A DNA stretch of 64,000 nt from Chryseobacterium mulctrae (GCF_006175945.1 NZ_VAJL01000001.1:434001-498000); one strand, 5' to 3'; positions 1 through 10,031 are shown, numbered from the stretch's first letter. Program-made: numbers and translations. The notes: generated by a model from the letters alone, not told the origin.

Positions 1-1088
<1,088 letters not shown>

Positions 1089-1106
1089 TGGCTATCTGCT
1101 TTGTAT

Positions 1107-1140
1107 AAAAAAAGGTTGCTTTTTCGAGCAACCTTTTTTT
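1107..1140. terminator. Bidirectional rho-independent terminator
   Basis: The stem AAGGTTGCT/AGCAACCTT has a TTTTCG loop and is bordered by A and T runs, so it can act on both strands. It ends dnaK on the plus strand and the convergent kinase fragment on the minus strand. Confidence 0.85.
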
Positions 1141-1436
1141 ATGGAACAATGATAGTGACAGCCTTTTTTATAATGCTTATACTAACTTCACTGGTTCTGT
1201 CCAAAATCTGTCCGTCAGTCTGAAAATATTGAGGTGAATCAGTTTTTATCACTGCTTCAGTAGTTTTAATTATATCAACATACAGTGAATTTTCCAAATT
1301 TCCAAGAAACGAAGAAAGTGTTAAGTGCAAAAGTACTTTTGCCGGGATTGGCTTGAAAATAACAATTTCAAAAGTTCCATCATTAATTTTGCTGGAAGGG
1401 CTAATTACTGCTCCTGTACCATACCTTATCCACGTT
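1139..1436 (-). pseudogene. Diacylglycerol/lipid kinase family protein, C-terminal fragment
   Basis: The minus strand encodes about the last 98 residues of a YegS/DAGK-type lipid kinase: WIRYGTGAVISP, then SSKINDGTFEIVIFKP, and the C-terminal strand pattern FQTDGQ...KKAVTIIVP. These match the family's beta-sandwich C-terminal domain from memory; no search was run. Reading further upstream meets a stop (TGA) next to position 1436, where the sequence switches to a dinB fragment on the other strand. The ATP-binding N-terminal domain is absent, so the fragment cannot be an active kinase. The gene was probably cut by a deletion or insertion ending at about 1434-1436. Confidence 0.65.
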
Positions 1437-1688
1437 CAGAATATCAGAAGCATACTTTCCGGAATGGTGGAACAGCTATGCTACCAGCTGAGACATGAGA
1501 AATGGTTGACCTCAACCGTTTCTGTAAGAATAAGATATGCTAATTTTGATACGGAAACCAAACAATGTAAAGTACCTTATACCTCAGCTGATCATACGTT
1601 GCTTAAATATATTCTGGAACTTTTCAGGAAAGTTTATACCCGAAGGATGAGAATTCGTCTCATTGGTGTCAAGTTTACAGGATTTTAG
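1434..1688 (+). pseudogene. dinB: DNA polymerase IV (DinB), little-finger domain fragment
   Basis: The plus strand encodes the C-terminal little-finger region of a Y-family polymerase: VEQLCYQLRHEKWLTS, VSVRIRYANFDTETKQ and RRMRIRLIGVKF are typical DinB segments. The palm and finger domains with the catalytic acidic residues are missing, and the extreme C terminus is cut by TAG at 1686-1688. The apparent start codon at 1353 lies inside antisense kinase sequence, so no real gene begins there. The fragment sits between the kinase remnant and the stop codon of the antiporter gene, so both of its ends are junctions. Confidence 0.75.
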
Positions 1689-1691
1689 CTT

Positions 1692-2797
1692 TTAGGGGAC
1701 AATCGATGTGAAAAGGTAAATCAGAAAGATTCCGACCAGTACAGCACCCTGCATGATGTTGGTTTTTCCTGTAGCCAGGGAAACCGTAATGATAAAGAGG
1801 GAAAGGCCCAGCAATACTGTCGACTTAATATCAATACCCAAGGTCATCCTGATATCGCTGATGACCGAGATAATCGCGATGGCAGGAATGCTAAGTCCGA
1901 TACTGGCCAGAGCAGAGCCGAATGCCAGATAAGAGAAGTCTGTATCTCATCATTTCCGGCTGCTCTTACGGCCGCAATTGCTTCTGGCAGTAAAACAATT
2001 CCTGCGATAATAATTCCGACCACAGATTTCGGAGCGCCGACTGCCGTCACAATATATTCGACATCTTTCGAAAGCAGCTTGGCCATCATCACAACTATTC
2101 CCAAGCTTACAATAAGCATTAAAACACTAATGTAGCTTCTTTTGTTGCTAACTTTAATTTGAGCATCATTTTTCTGAACAGTATCTTCTTTCTGTGGAGA
2201 CCGGAAAAAACTCCGATGCCTGATCGTCTGTACCATGGTAAATCCCAGATATAAAAAGAGACAGATTACTGCAATAAACAGCAGCTGAAATGAGGTATAT
2301 TCTCCACCGCCGTGACTCACGGTGTAATTGGGCAGGATCAAGACAAACACTACCACCGCAGTCAATGTAATTAAAGCCGTGCTCACACCTTTTAAGGTAA
2401 ATGCCTGCTCCCTGTATCGCAGTGATCCTATGACGATGCAAATCCCGATAATGCCATTGAGTATGAGCATTACAGCCGCAAGCACCGTATCCCTTGCCAG
2501 GGTAATGGTTTCGAGACCTTTGGCACCGAGCATAATGGAACTGATCAATCCCACCTCTATGACAGTGATCGCAAAGGCGAGAAGCAGCGTTCCGAAAGGC
2601 TCTCCCAACCGGTGGGCCAATACTTCAGAATGGTAGACGGCAGTGATCACGCTTCCCCGCAGCAGGGCCGTAAGCAGTACCGAATAATAGCCTGACGAAA
2701 AGAAGAAACTACCAAAATAGAAGAGCCAGGATAAAATCGGTACGACAATCGTCCAGTAATGCAAATATTTAATTTGTTTCATAAAAATAATGGTCAA
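1692..2797 (-). pseudogene. chaA: Ca2+/H+ antiporter (ChaA/CAX type), frameshifted
   Basis: This gene encodes a cation/proton exchanger of the CaCA superfamily with about ten membrane segments, expected to expel Ca2+ (or Na+/K+) in exchange for protons. The acidic repeat signatures GEPFGTLLLAFAITVIEV and GIVLLPEAIAAVRAA are visible. The open frame runs into an unrelated tail near 1938. Supplying one A there (CTTATCTGG to CTTAATCTGG) restores NLAFGSALASIGLS and five more hydrophobic segments, ending TSIVP at a TAA at 1692-1694. The window therefore shows a 1-base deletion in an otherwise complete gene. It may be a true null allele or a sequencing error, like the indel in dnaK nearby. Confidence 0.8.
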
Positions 2798-2824
2798 TCT
2801 AAATTCCTTAATAATGTAAAATAT

Positions 2825-3283
2825 CTATTTGAATTGATACAGAAATACAACATCACCCGTGTAGGCAGGCCTTGATTCATTCTCAACGACAAGTTTGGCA
2901 CCGACAACTACTTTGACCATTCCTCGCAGATCTTTGACCGATCTGATCGTTGCCTGTAATGATACTCTGGAATTTACTCTGACAGCTACTCCGAATTTCA
3001 GGTCTTCGATCCCATAGTTGACCTCAAGGCTGACATTTTGCACCGATGCTATTTGCTTCCACAAATAAGGAATCAATGAAAGCGTCAGATATCCGTGGGC
3101 AATGGTTGATCCGTAAGGACTTTCATTGGCTGCCCTTTCCTCGTCAACGTGTATCCACTGGTGGTCCAGAGTAGCTTTGGCAAATCGGTCGATCTGCTTC
3201 TGATCGATGGTGTGCCAGGGTGAACTTCCTACAAGGATTCCTTCCAGTAACTTATATTCTTCGAAATTATTGATGATCTGCAT
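2825..3283 (-). CDS. MaoC-like (R)-hydratase/dehydratase, hot-dog fold
   Basis: The product (about 152 residues) looks like a MaoC/NodN-type enoyl-CoA hydratase, which hydrates or dehydrates acyl thioesters in fatty-acid or polyketide metabolism. The hydratase-2 pattern is seen in FAKATLDHQWIHVDEERA, with the Asp and His that form the active site, and in the hot-dog helix TIAHGYLTLSLIPYL. I chose the internal start MQIINNFEEY because the upstream extension has no family likeness and overlaps the hairpin at 3336-3361. It lies just downstream of the antiporter gene's start on the same strand, but no functional link is evident. The exact substrate is unknown. Confidence 0.85.
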   Translation of the reverse strand: MQIINNFEEYKLLEGILVGSSPWHTIDQKQIDRFAKATLDHQWIHVDEERAANESPYGSTIAHGYLTLSLIPYLWKQIASVQNVSLEVNYGIEDLKFGVAVRVNSRVSLQATIRSVKDLRGMVKVVVGAKLVVENESRPAYTGDVVFLYQFK

Positions 3284-3326
3284 GATGTTTTTGATTATTA
3301 ATTGAATGCTAAAAGATGTATTGATG

Positions 3327-3361
3327 AAAAAGATAAAAGCCTCTCGCAATATGCGGGAGGC
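3327..3361 (-). terminator. Terminator downstream of the cold-shock gene remnant
   Basis: On the minus strand, GCCTCCCGCA and TGCGAGAGGC form a stem with a short loop, followed by TTTTATCTTTTT. It lies directly 3' of the gene ending at 3401 and most likely belonged to the original cold-shock gene. Confidence 0.75.
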
Positions 3362-3400
3362 CGGTAATATAACTAACAATAAATTACTATATTGCTCAGA

Positions 3401-3511
3401 TTATGCCAGTTTAACGTTGATAGCGCTTAAACCTCTTTCTCCTTTCTGTATATTGAAAACAACCTCGTCGTTTTCACGGATGCCTCGTGAATCAAGTCCT
3501 GAAGTATGTAC
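3401..3511 (-). pseudogene. 3' end of a CspA-family cold-shock gene captured by the fusion
   Basis: The last 36 codons encode VHTSGLDSRGIRENDEVVF and GERGLSAINVKLA, the C-terminal half of a cold-shock domain. The RNA-binding motifs (KWFN/KFFN, GFGFI) that should precede it are missing and were not found elsewhere in the window. Its own terminator follows at 3327-3361. Confidence 0.8.
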
Positions 3512-4597
3512 ACTGAGTTCATATGCTTCATGAAAAAGTTCGGAAATGGTATTATCAAGATGCTTATCAAAAATTCTTAATTCGTCCAAAAACCAATCTA
3601 AATCAATTTTATGAAGGACATTAAAAGGATTATCCTTTTCCCAATTAACAAGATCGATCCTTAGTTTATCCAATCTTTCCTCAACAGCACTAATTTTCTT
3701 CAGTTTTGCTGTGCTCCCTATAGCTCTATCTGTAAGCCATTTGTCAAGAATCTTCAAAAGTCTTTTTTTAAACAGATTATCCTTTGAAAGCTCATTGAAA
3801 CGATGTGCTATTGGAAGTCTGAAATTTAATTTGTCATTATATCTCTCCCCTAAGTTTTTGATTGATTTTTCTACATTCCTTTTGAAAAAATCAGAGGTCA
3901 TACCATTATTCCCGATGTATGAATAAGTTAAGGTAGGTCGAAAATTCCTCTGCAATAATTCATCCAGCAAATCGATGTGCTGGCAATAAATAATTTTCCC
4001 TTTTTCTTCAGATCTGTATCTGGTAAAAATACCCATCAAATAAATTTCTTGAGGTGTTTTCAAAAAAACACCACTTCCAGAAAACCCTGTTGTATTGTAA
4101 CTGCTGTAATCTTCAAATAACTGCAGATTAAAAATTTTCTTTGTGGGCGCTGCCTGATTCCAGGTAGGATAAATAGTAGCAATTTCTTTACCTTGAGTTG
4201 CCAAGGGAAAACCTTTAATTATGAAATCGGTATATGATTGTCTTTCTTTAATTATTTTAACTGCAGGAATATCAAAGTCAAACATTGATTTACTCAAGAC
4301 GATGAGACCAACATCTTTATCAATATCCTTAAAAAGTAATTTTTCATCAGGAACCAAATCCAATGTTATATTGGTCTTTAATTTGGGGTTATATATTTCA
4401 GCCGTAAAACTGCTTCTCATTACTTGAAAACTTTCACCATCTTCAAAAAGGCAATGTGATGCAGTCAAAAGATAAATCGTGTGATCTGAAGTATTTTGAT
4501 TAATTAAAACTCCGCTTCCTACAGCGTTTTTTGTTTTTGCATCTTTAATTTGAACCGTAAGTTCCATTATTATTTTATCATTATCAATCGTATACAT
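3401..4597 (-). CDS. Trypsin-like serine protease domain protein, C-terminally fused to a cold-shock remnant
   Basis: Residues 20-215 form a chymotrypsin-fold protease with the apparent catalytic triad His48 (TASHC), Asp95 (KDVGLIVL) and Ser173 (GFSGSG). Residues 235-355 are helical and contain EKSIKNLGERYNDKLNF-LPI. I associate that pattern with the linker of STAND/Avs-type antiviral proteins that carry an N-terminal protease, but this is memory-based and unverified. No P-loop NTPase follows; instead the frame passes at residue 363 into the last 36 residues of a cold-shock protein (VHTSGL...KGLSAINVKLA type ending). The first in-frame codon is TTG at 4619-4621; I prefer the ATG at 4597. The gene is the most downstream member of the minus-strand defence island. 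It is probably a truncated defence sensor, and activity is uncertain. Confidence 0.7.
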   Translation of the reverse strand: MYTIDNDKIIMELTVQIKDAKTKNAVGSGVLINQNTSDHTIYLLTASHCLFEDGESFQVMRSSFTAEIYNPKLKTNITLDLVPDEKLLFKDIDKDVGLIVLSKSMFDFDIPAVKIIKERQSYTDFIIKGFPLATQGKEIATIYPTWNQAAPTKKIFNLQLFEDYSSYNTTGFSGSGVFLKTPQEIYLMGIFTRYRSEEKGKIIYCQHIDLLDELLQRNFRPTLTYSYIGNNGMTSDFFKRNVEKSIKNLGERYNDKLNFRLPIAHRFNELSKDNLFKKRLLKILDKWLTDRAIGSTAKLKKISAVEERLDKLRIDLVNWEKDNPFNVLHKIDLDWFLDELRIFDKHLDNTISELFHEAYELSVHTSGLDSRGIRENDEVVFNIQKGERGLSAINVKLA

Positions 4598-4616
4598 AGT
4601 TTGTTTTCTGAGAAGT

Positions 4617-4636
4617 CTCAAGATAAAAAATTAATT
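4617..4636. repeat. Short repeat flanking the Gabija segment, copy A
   Basis: CTCAAGATAAAAAATTAATT occurs here and, with one A fewer, at 10000-10020 in the same orientation. Looser versions lie at 8567-8584 and 11310-11323. Copies A and B bracket the Gabija and HEPN-like genes. Confidence 0.5.
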
Positions 4637-4805
4637 CAGTATAAAAAAGATCTATAGTGAATTTGGATCTAAAAAAGATTGATACCAAAGAGTTTTGTAA
4701 ACGTTGCATAAATCGCGCAGTCGTGCCAATTTACAGAACCTGCGTATTAAGGAGTGTAACACAAAATCAGCCTGTTATCTTTTTTTAAAAAATTAATCAT
4801 AACTG

Positions 4806-6785
4806 TTATCTGTCATTTTGTATATTTATTATCTCCCATTCTTCTTTATTAATACCCGCGAGATATTTATCAAATCTATCTTTGTGAACAGCAATACATA
4901 GTAGATCTGTTGGTCGTGAAAATCCAACATACGCCATTTTTGTAGAGCTCTTATGATGTACTCTCTTATCATCAAAGACATTCCCCAAGAATTGATTTAT
5001 AAGTCTTTCAGATTCATAGTTCCCTTGAAAATACGACTCTAAATATAAAGTGGCACAATGTGTTTGCCCCTTTACAGCATGAACACTTGTAATTTCAATT
5101 TCAAGCCCATCTTCTTTGTAATGATTCGAAATTTCTAATGTCTCTACATTAATTTCAAATAATCTGGTAGTATCATTATTGATAAACGATATACTTGTTG
5201 AAAGTGCAACTTCAGAAAATATTGCAAAAAAATTTGGGATGTATGTTCTAATCCCTTCAAATACATCATTTGCATTTCCTTTAATTATGCCAATTGACCA
5301 GTTATAAATATTTAGATTTAACTCTTCATATTTTTGACGATCTTTTACTCTAATAAAGTCAATTAGTTTTTTCTTTGTGTAATGGCGTCCATCTGAAGTA
5401 TTTATATTTTCCAAACGTAAAATTTTGAGAAAAGAATTCAAAATATTCTTTCTTAAAGGTTCTAAAGTCTGCCTACTCTTATCATAAAAAAGTAAGTAGC
5501 TTTTCAAGCAATCATAATCTTGTTTAGGCTTGCTCTTTTCTTTTCTAAACCCTTTATGATAATCTTCTAATCTCAACTTGGCATCATTTTGTCGACTTGT
5601 ATCATCCTCTTTCCAATCGGTATTCCAACAAACAACCTTAACAGGCTTTTCAGGATTCGTAAAACTGCCCTGCTCTTTGTACGCCTTTACTATTTGTGCA
5701 AATTGAGGTATAAGATTACCAATTGTTTCATTTTCAAATTTCAAGATATGAGGCTTTATAACACACTCATTCATACCAACAATATTAAAGTTAGCATCAT
5801 TGTACAGGGCAAATCTTTTCACGACATCGGCAATTGGTTTACTAAGTCTTTGGCTACCGTTTAATCGTAAAACGTCAGTCCTGTCTTCCCAAACATCAAT
5901 TTCTTTAACCGAATTATATATAGCTTGATTTTTATCTCCAATTCGTTGAATTATTGAAATGCTATTTCCACCATCATAGAACACTTTTTCTAACAAATTA
6001 TATTGGTGTGTATCCATGTCTTGCATTTCATCTACAAACACGAAAGAAAAGCGTTTTTGTAATAGCCCTTTTATTGAATTGTGATTATTTAAGTAAATAT
6101 TTGCAAAGGTATAAGCATCATTATAGTTTAAGATACCTTTATTTAATAATCGCTTTTTGACGGTATACAAATTCTTATAAGTATTTGTATGGCTACCTAT
6201 TTTAGGAATATTAATTTCCTCAAATGAATCGAAATGAAAGAGTTTATAATTGGGGCCAATGGATAATTCCTCCATAAATTGTTTGAATTTGTTTCCAAGC
6301 CTTTTTTCTAATGCTGATCTGCTGCCATAGGGCAGTTTTTTATACAGGCTTTCCCAAAATATTTCAGAATCAATTCTGATAGGCTTTTTACCTTTCCATT
6401 GAACAAACATTGGTATTGCTAAAAAGGTATCTACAAAACTTTGAATTGTTCCAATAAAATTTGGATAAGAAAAAAGTTTAGGACAATGTTTTTGTACTTT
6501 TTCTTTTATCTCATCTATGGCCGCGTTTGTATGAGATATTACAAGAATTCCTGAGCCATCAGAAAAAGGAAGCTTTCGTTCTATAATAAGTAATTTCGCT
6601 AAAAGTGCTGTTGTTTTTCCGCTACCTGGAACGGCTTGCAAATCAATGGTAGTAAGATTTCTGATAAACGCCTTTCGCTCATCATCAAATACTTTACCAT
6701 GCGGCAGAAGTACTCTTTCAGCATATTGAATATCATCGTCGGTTATATCAATTCCCTGCAGCATACTCAATGGCTTTAACAACAT
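4806..6785 (-). CDS. gajB: UvrD/Rep-like SF1 helicase, GajB of a Gabija-type system
   Basis: The 659-residue product is a superfamily-1 DNA helicase. Walker A is AVPGSGKTT at 51-59, motif Ia-like SHTNAAIDEI lies near 84, Walker B/DEAD-like VDEMQDMD at 251-258, and C-terminal motifs are SVHAVKGQTH and YVGFSRPTDLL. The gene overlaps the upstream OLD-nuclease gene by 38 bases. That gene pair and order (gajA then gajB) defines Gabija, an anti-phage system in which GajB is thought to sense DNA ends or unwound DNA and activate the GajA nuclease. The protein is longer than the roughly 500 residues I remember for the type GajB, so it may be a divergent class. Met8 is a possible alternative start. Confidence 0.85.
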   Translation of the reverse strand: MLLKPLSMLQGIDITDDDIQYAERVLLPHGKVFDDERKAFIRNLTTIDLQAVPGSGKTTALLAKLLIIERKLPFSDGSGILVISHTNAAIDEIKEKVQKHCPKLFSYPNFIGTIQSFVDTFLAIPMFVQWKGKKPIRIDSEIFWESLYKKLPYGSRSALEKRLGNKFKQFMEELSIGPNYKLFHFDSFEEINIPKIGSHTNTYKNLYTVKKRLLNKGILNYNDAYTFANIYLNNHNSIKGLLQKRFSFVFVDEMQDMDTHQYNLLEKVFYDGGNSISIIQRIGDKNQAIYNSVKEIDVWEDRTDVLRLNGSQRLSKPIADVVKRFALYNDANFNIVGMNECVIKPHILKFENETIGNLIPQFAQIVKAYKEQGSFTNPEKPVKVVCWNTDWKEDDTSRQNDAKLRLEDYHKGFRKEKSKPKQDYDCLKSYLLFYDKSRQTLEPLRKNILNSFLKILRLENINTSDGRHYTKKKLIDFIRVKDRQKYEELNLNIYNWSIGIIKGNANDVFEGIRTYIPNFFAIFSEVALSTSISFINNDTTRLFEINVETLEISNHYKEDGLEIEITSVHAVKGQTHCATLYLESYFQGNYESERLINQFLGNVFDDKRVHHKSSTKMAYVGFSRPTDLLCIAVHKDRFDKYLAGINKEEWEIINIQNDR

Positions 6786-8535
6786 AGTTTATGGCATCAA
6801 TTTCTCCAATTTGAATTTCGCTTTCGGGCTTAATCAAATCTTTATCAATAGCATTTGCAATCTGATAAGCAATTTCGGTCTTTTTCAAACCTTTATTTAT
6901 CAATTTTTTTGCAAGGGCTTTTTCAAAATCTGTCCAATCAGTACGAGTATGAATTGCTTTAACCGCTGTTTGAAGCATTGTTGTTAAACTTATAGATTTA
7001 TATAACGAATATTCTAATGTCCAGTTTGGAGCTACAAAATATTTTACATTTTGTTCTGCTTGTTCGATTATACTTGATATTTTTTGTTGTGTTTCCTCTT
7101 GAAAAGTATCAGCATCCCTCTTGATGTAATCATCTCCCACTTTTTCATATTCGTTTACATCAGAATCAGTAATTACGGCCACAGGAATTATCATAAATGG
7201 TTCTACATTACGAAGATAAATTTTCGAATAGTGTTCAAAACCTATATGTCCAATGTTTACAATCGAAACACCCTTTTCTGTCAAATTAATTCCAATTGCT
7301 TTTGCTATACTTGGTAAGAGAATTTCTTCCGCCCAACCCTCTACTAAAATAACCCCCTTTGCGAAAAATAAATTTGCCTTTGTTGTATCAAGGAATTTTT
7401 CTAAAAACTTGTAGTTGTCTCCACCTAATCTGGTATAAGTATCACCCATCGGAAAGGCATTACCATTGTTACAAATGATGAGATTTTCTAGTTTTAGTTT
7501 GGATGCCAAATTTGGACTATGCGTTGTTAGAATTAATTGAATCGCCTCTTGTTTTTGAAATGCTTCTATCACTTGCATCTGGGCTTGTGGATGGAGGTGT
7601 GCTTCCAATTCCTCTACTAATCCTAAACGTAAGCCACTCCAATTTGATTTGTTCAAATGAAGTAATTCCGCTGCCATAAATAATCGATTCAGTGTACCCA
7701 AACCTGGATTGAGTTCATCTTTCAAAAATAAGGTCAATTTTTCGAGTATGCTTTTAATATCATTAGAGGTAGCGTTAAACGCTGCTTCAAAATTATCACC
7801 ATAAAAGCCTTTAATATAGGTGTCTATCTTATCCTTTATTTGCTTTCCATCCTGTGGCTTGTTAATTTGTTCTTCGCCCGACCCATTTGTAATTTTTACT
7901 TCAAACTCACCCTTAAAATAATCTTCTAAGTTTGTCTTCAAACTGGAAAAAATATGTACGAGCTCATTTGTATTTTCTCTCCCTTTAAATGCTTCATCAC
8001 CTAAAAGAATTTGTGACAATCTTGAATTACGTTTGGCAACCAATTCATTTTCTGCATCCCTCAATGGCTTTAAATAAGTTGTTTTTAGATATTCTCTTGC
8101 TTCTGCCGTTAGCAGATAACCATCATCATCAACACCAGCCCTTATATCGGCGGGCAATATTTTTCCATCTTGCAGTGTAACATCATAGCTTAATCTTAAA
8201 AAGGGCGTAGAACCTTCTCCACTGCCTACCCAGCCCAGCCACTCTGTGAAATTTTTAGCTTCCTCGGGTATTAAACTTTCGAAAGTCAATTCTATTCTAA
8301 AATGGTTTGTGCCATTATAAAAGTCCTTATCCTCAACTCGTATATAGTCATAACTATGCGTTTTAAGTACAAGTTTTATGGCATCAATAATGGCCGTTTT
8401 ACCACTGTCATTTTCACCTATAATAACATTTAAACCCTTGGTAAGATTTAAATCCAGATTTGGAATTTCAGGATTTATATCCCCTTGCGAACCAAATTTT
8501 CTAAAATTCCACAGTTTTAAATTAGATAAGTACAC
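6748..8535 (-). CDS. gajA: OLD-family ATPase-TOPRIM nuclease, GajA of a Gabija-type system
   Basis: The 595-residue protein has an ABC-type ATPase head split around a coiled region: NFRKFG at 10-15, Walker A GENDSGKT at 40-47, Walker B VEELEAHLHP at 308-317 and the switch His in LTTHSPN near 339. A C-terminal TOPRIM domain follows, with ILVEGWAEE (catalytic Glu399) and ITDSDVN (457-459). In Gabija, GajA assembles as a nuclease that cuts DNA when nucleotides are depleted during infection. The start is GTG at 8535, giving the canonical N-terminal strand MYLSNLKLWNFR. It is the first gene of the gajA-gajB unit, and the stop lies within gajB. All key residues look intact. Confidence 0.9.
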   Translation of the reverse strand: MYLSNLKLWNFRKFGSQGDINPEIPNLDLNLTKGLNVIIGENDSGKTAIIDAIKLVLKTHSYDYIRVEDKDFYNGTNHFRIELTFESLIPEEAKNFTEWLGWVGSGEGSTPFLRLSYDVTLQDGKILPADIRAGVDDDGYLLTAEAREYLKTTYLKPLRDAENELVAKRNSRLSQILLGDEAFKGRENTNELVHIFSSLKTNLEDYFKGEFEVKITNGSGEEQINKPQDGKQIKDKIDTYIKGFYGDNFEAAFNATSNDIKSILEKLTLFLKDELNPGLGTLNRLFMAAELLHLNKSNWSGLRLGLVEELEAHLHPQAQMQVIEAFQKQEAIQLILTTHSPNLASKLKLENLIICNNGNAFPMGDTYTRLGGDNYKFLEKFLDTTKANLFFAKGVILVEGWAEEILLPSIAKAIGINLTEKGVSIVNIGHIGFEHYSKIYLRNVEPFMIIPVAVITDSDVNEYEKVGDDYIKRDADTFQEETQQKISSIIEQAEQNVKYFVAPNWTLEYSLYKSISLTTMLQTAVKAIHTRTDWTDFEKALAKKLINKGLKKTEIAYQIANAIDKDLIKPESEIQIGEIDAINYVVKAIEYAAGN

Positions 8536-9185
8536 GGTTATAGTATTAGTATATTTTATATGATCCCTAAGATATAAATTAATTCCTTATGTCACTCTCT
8601 TCCAGAAACCCTCTCAAAGCAATATTCTCTCTACGAAGATCTAATACATATAAATCTTTTTCACCCTATCAACCTTAAACAAATCATTTTCAAGCGTTGA
8701 TAATATAATGTAGCGAATATATAACGTGGGATATATAACACAATAAAGCAGATATAGCAGACATTTAGTGTAATTATACTTGGGTTTTTTCATTACACAA
8801 ATATATCAGAAACAAATACCTAATTAATTACGGAAATCCATAATTCACCCCTTCATAGTGTATTGAGGTGACTTTAAGAAAGAGTCCTACACTACTCAGC
8901 CATGTCTATTAATGCATAACCTTATATTTACGAAATTAGCATTTTTTTTATGTCAGATTAAGTATTTACTAATAACTTAGAAAGTAATTGATTTAAATTT
9001 TAAAATCGAACTATCAATATTTGTAAAATAAAAGTCTAAATAGCAGATTCTTATCAGAACAAAAAAAAGAGACAACCTATAATAATTATCTCCTAAAATG
9101 ATGAAAATATAGAAATATCGAACACTTTTATCGAAGATTTGACAAAACTTACGCTACTTAATCTTATAGGTCAGATTAAATTGAT
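8536..9185. other. AT-rich gap upstream of gajA without a recognisable gene
   Basis: This 650-base stretch has no credible ORF on either strand. It holds the leader of gajA, including the repeat-like CTAAGATATAAATTAATT at 8567-8584, and the region 3' of the 9186-9887 gene. I see no tRNA, CRISPR or strong hairpin. Confidence 0.6.
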
Positions 9186-9887
9186 TTATTTGATCCTTTC
9201 CTGAAGATAATCATATCTTAATTTCAGCCATTCAAAATGTTCCTTCTTAAATTGTCTTCGGTCCAACTCCTTGCCTACAATTTTATCAAGAACTGCTTCA
9301 ACTTGTTTTGTAAACTGTCCCATTATAGCAATAAGGTTTACTTCTTCAATTTCTCTTTTTCTTCCTATTAGACTTAAATGACTACCCCATTTATCAATGC
9401 TTGTCATTGCTAATCTATAAAAATCAGGTTCTTCGCCTTCTCCAGCGTGTATATAGCTGGTTGTATGTGACCCTAGTTTATTTCTAAGTTCGATAATTTT
9501 TGCAGATTTCAGATCAGCTCTAATTTGCTTTTGTCCATCAAGATTAAATAATCTTACCAGATCAGTAATAGCTCCTAACTGAAGATAGTAAGCATTCAAT
9601 ACTCCGTAAAGTCTTAAATACTGTTCACCGTGGGAATTTGATTCAGTAATTAATCCATTTTTAAAAACTTCTTCGATCGCATATTGTGAATCCTCTAGTA
9701 AATCTATACAAGCTCTGAATAAGTCGGGATCATAATTCTTCTCAAATTTCAGCACTTTTGTTAATTTATTTTGATATTCAACCTCATCAGAAAAATTTTT
9801 AACAGATACATATCTTAAAATTCCTAAAAGTATTTCTGCATAGATAGCCACCGTTGAGGTAGAGTCCAAATATTCTTTATCAGTCAT
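9186..9887 (-). CDS. Hypothetical helical protein with a HEPN-like RX5H motif
   Basis: I do not recognise this 233-residue protein. It is soluble and predicted mostly helical. Around residue 135 it has IIELRNKLGSHTTSY, in which R...H spaced by five residues fits the RX4-6H motif of HEPN ribonucleases and HEPN-like nucleotidyltransferase partners. The C-terminal region (QFKKEHFEWLKLRYDYL) is charged and probably a long helix. It stands alone between gajA and the phosphoribosyltransferase gene on the same strand, inside a defence island, which fits an RNase toxin or an accessory effector. The motif is short and could be coincidental. No signal peptide or membrane segment is visible. Confidence 0.6.
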   Translation of the reverse strand: MTDKEYLDSTSTVAIYAEILLGILRYVSVKNFSDEVEYQNKLTKVLKFEKNYDPDLFRACIDLLEDSQYAIEEVFKNGLITESNSHGEQYLRLYGVLNAYYLQLGAITDLVRLFNLDGQKQIRADLKSAKIIELRNKLGSHTTSYIHAGEGEEPDFYRLAMTSIDKWGSHLSLIGRKREIEEVNLIAIMGQFTKQVEAVLDKIVGKELDRRQFKKEHFEWLKLRYDYLQERIK

Positions 9888-9999
9888 ATTTAAATCTATA
9901 ATGTATATTAAAATCCGGGCTATTTTTCAATAATAAACAATGGGTTTACGCTCAGTATTAACTTGGTAAATCAGTTCATAGATTGATCAATTGTTAAGA

Positions 10000-10020
10000 C
10001 TCAAGATAAAAATTAATTTA
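10000..10020. repeat. Short repeat flanking the Gabija segment, copy B
   Basis: CTCAAGATAAAAATTAATTT matches copy A at 4617-4636 apart from one A in the A run. It sits between the phosphoribosyltransferase stop and the upstream region of the 9186-9887 gene. Confidence 0.5.
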
Positions 10021-10031
10021 TGATTTCGTTG

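Noticed and set aside
1353..1688. A single 111-residue gene
   Set aside because: The first part is antisense to the kinase fragment and only the later part is dinB; the frame crosses a junction.
4598..4621. TTG start codon for the protease gene
   Set aside because: It adds only eight residues, and an in-frame ATG at 4597 fits better.
4617..4636. Promoter motif common to the defence genes
   Set aside because: Distances to the start codons vary from 5 to over 110 bases, and the motif does not match the TAnnTTTG form.
8536..9185. CRISPR array or tRNA in the gap upstream of gajA
   Set aside because: No regularly spaced repeats and no cloverleaf were found; the same holds for the other gaps.
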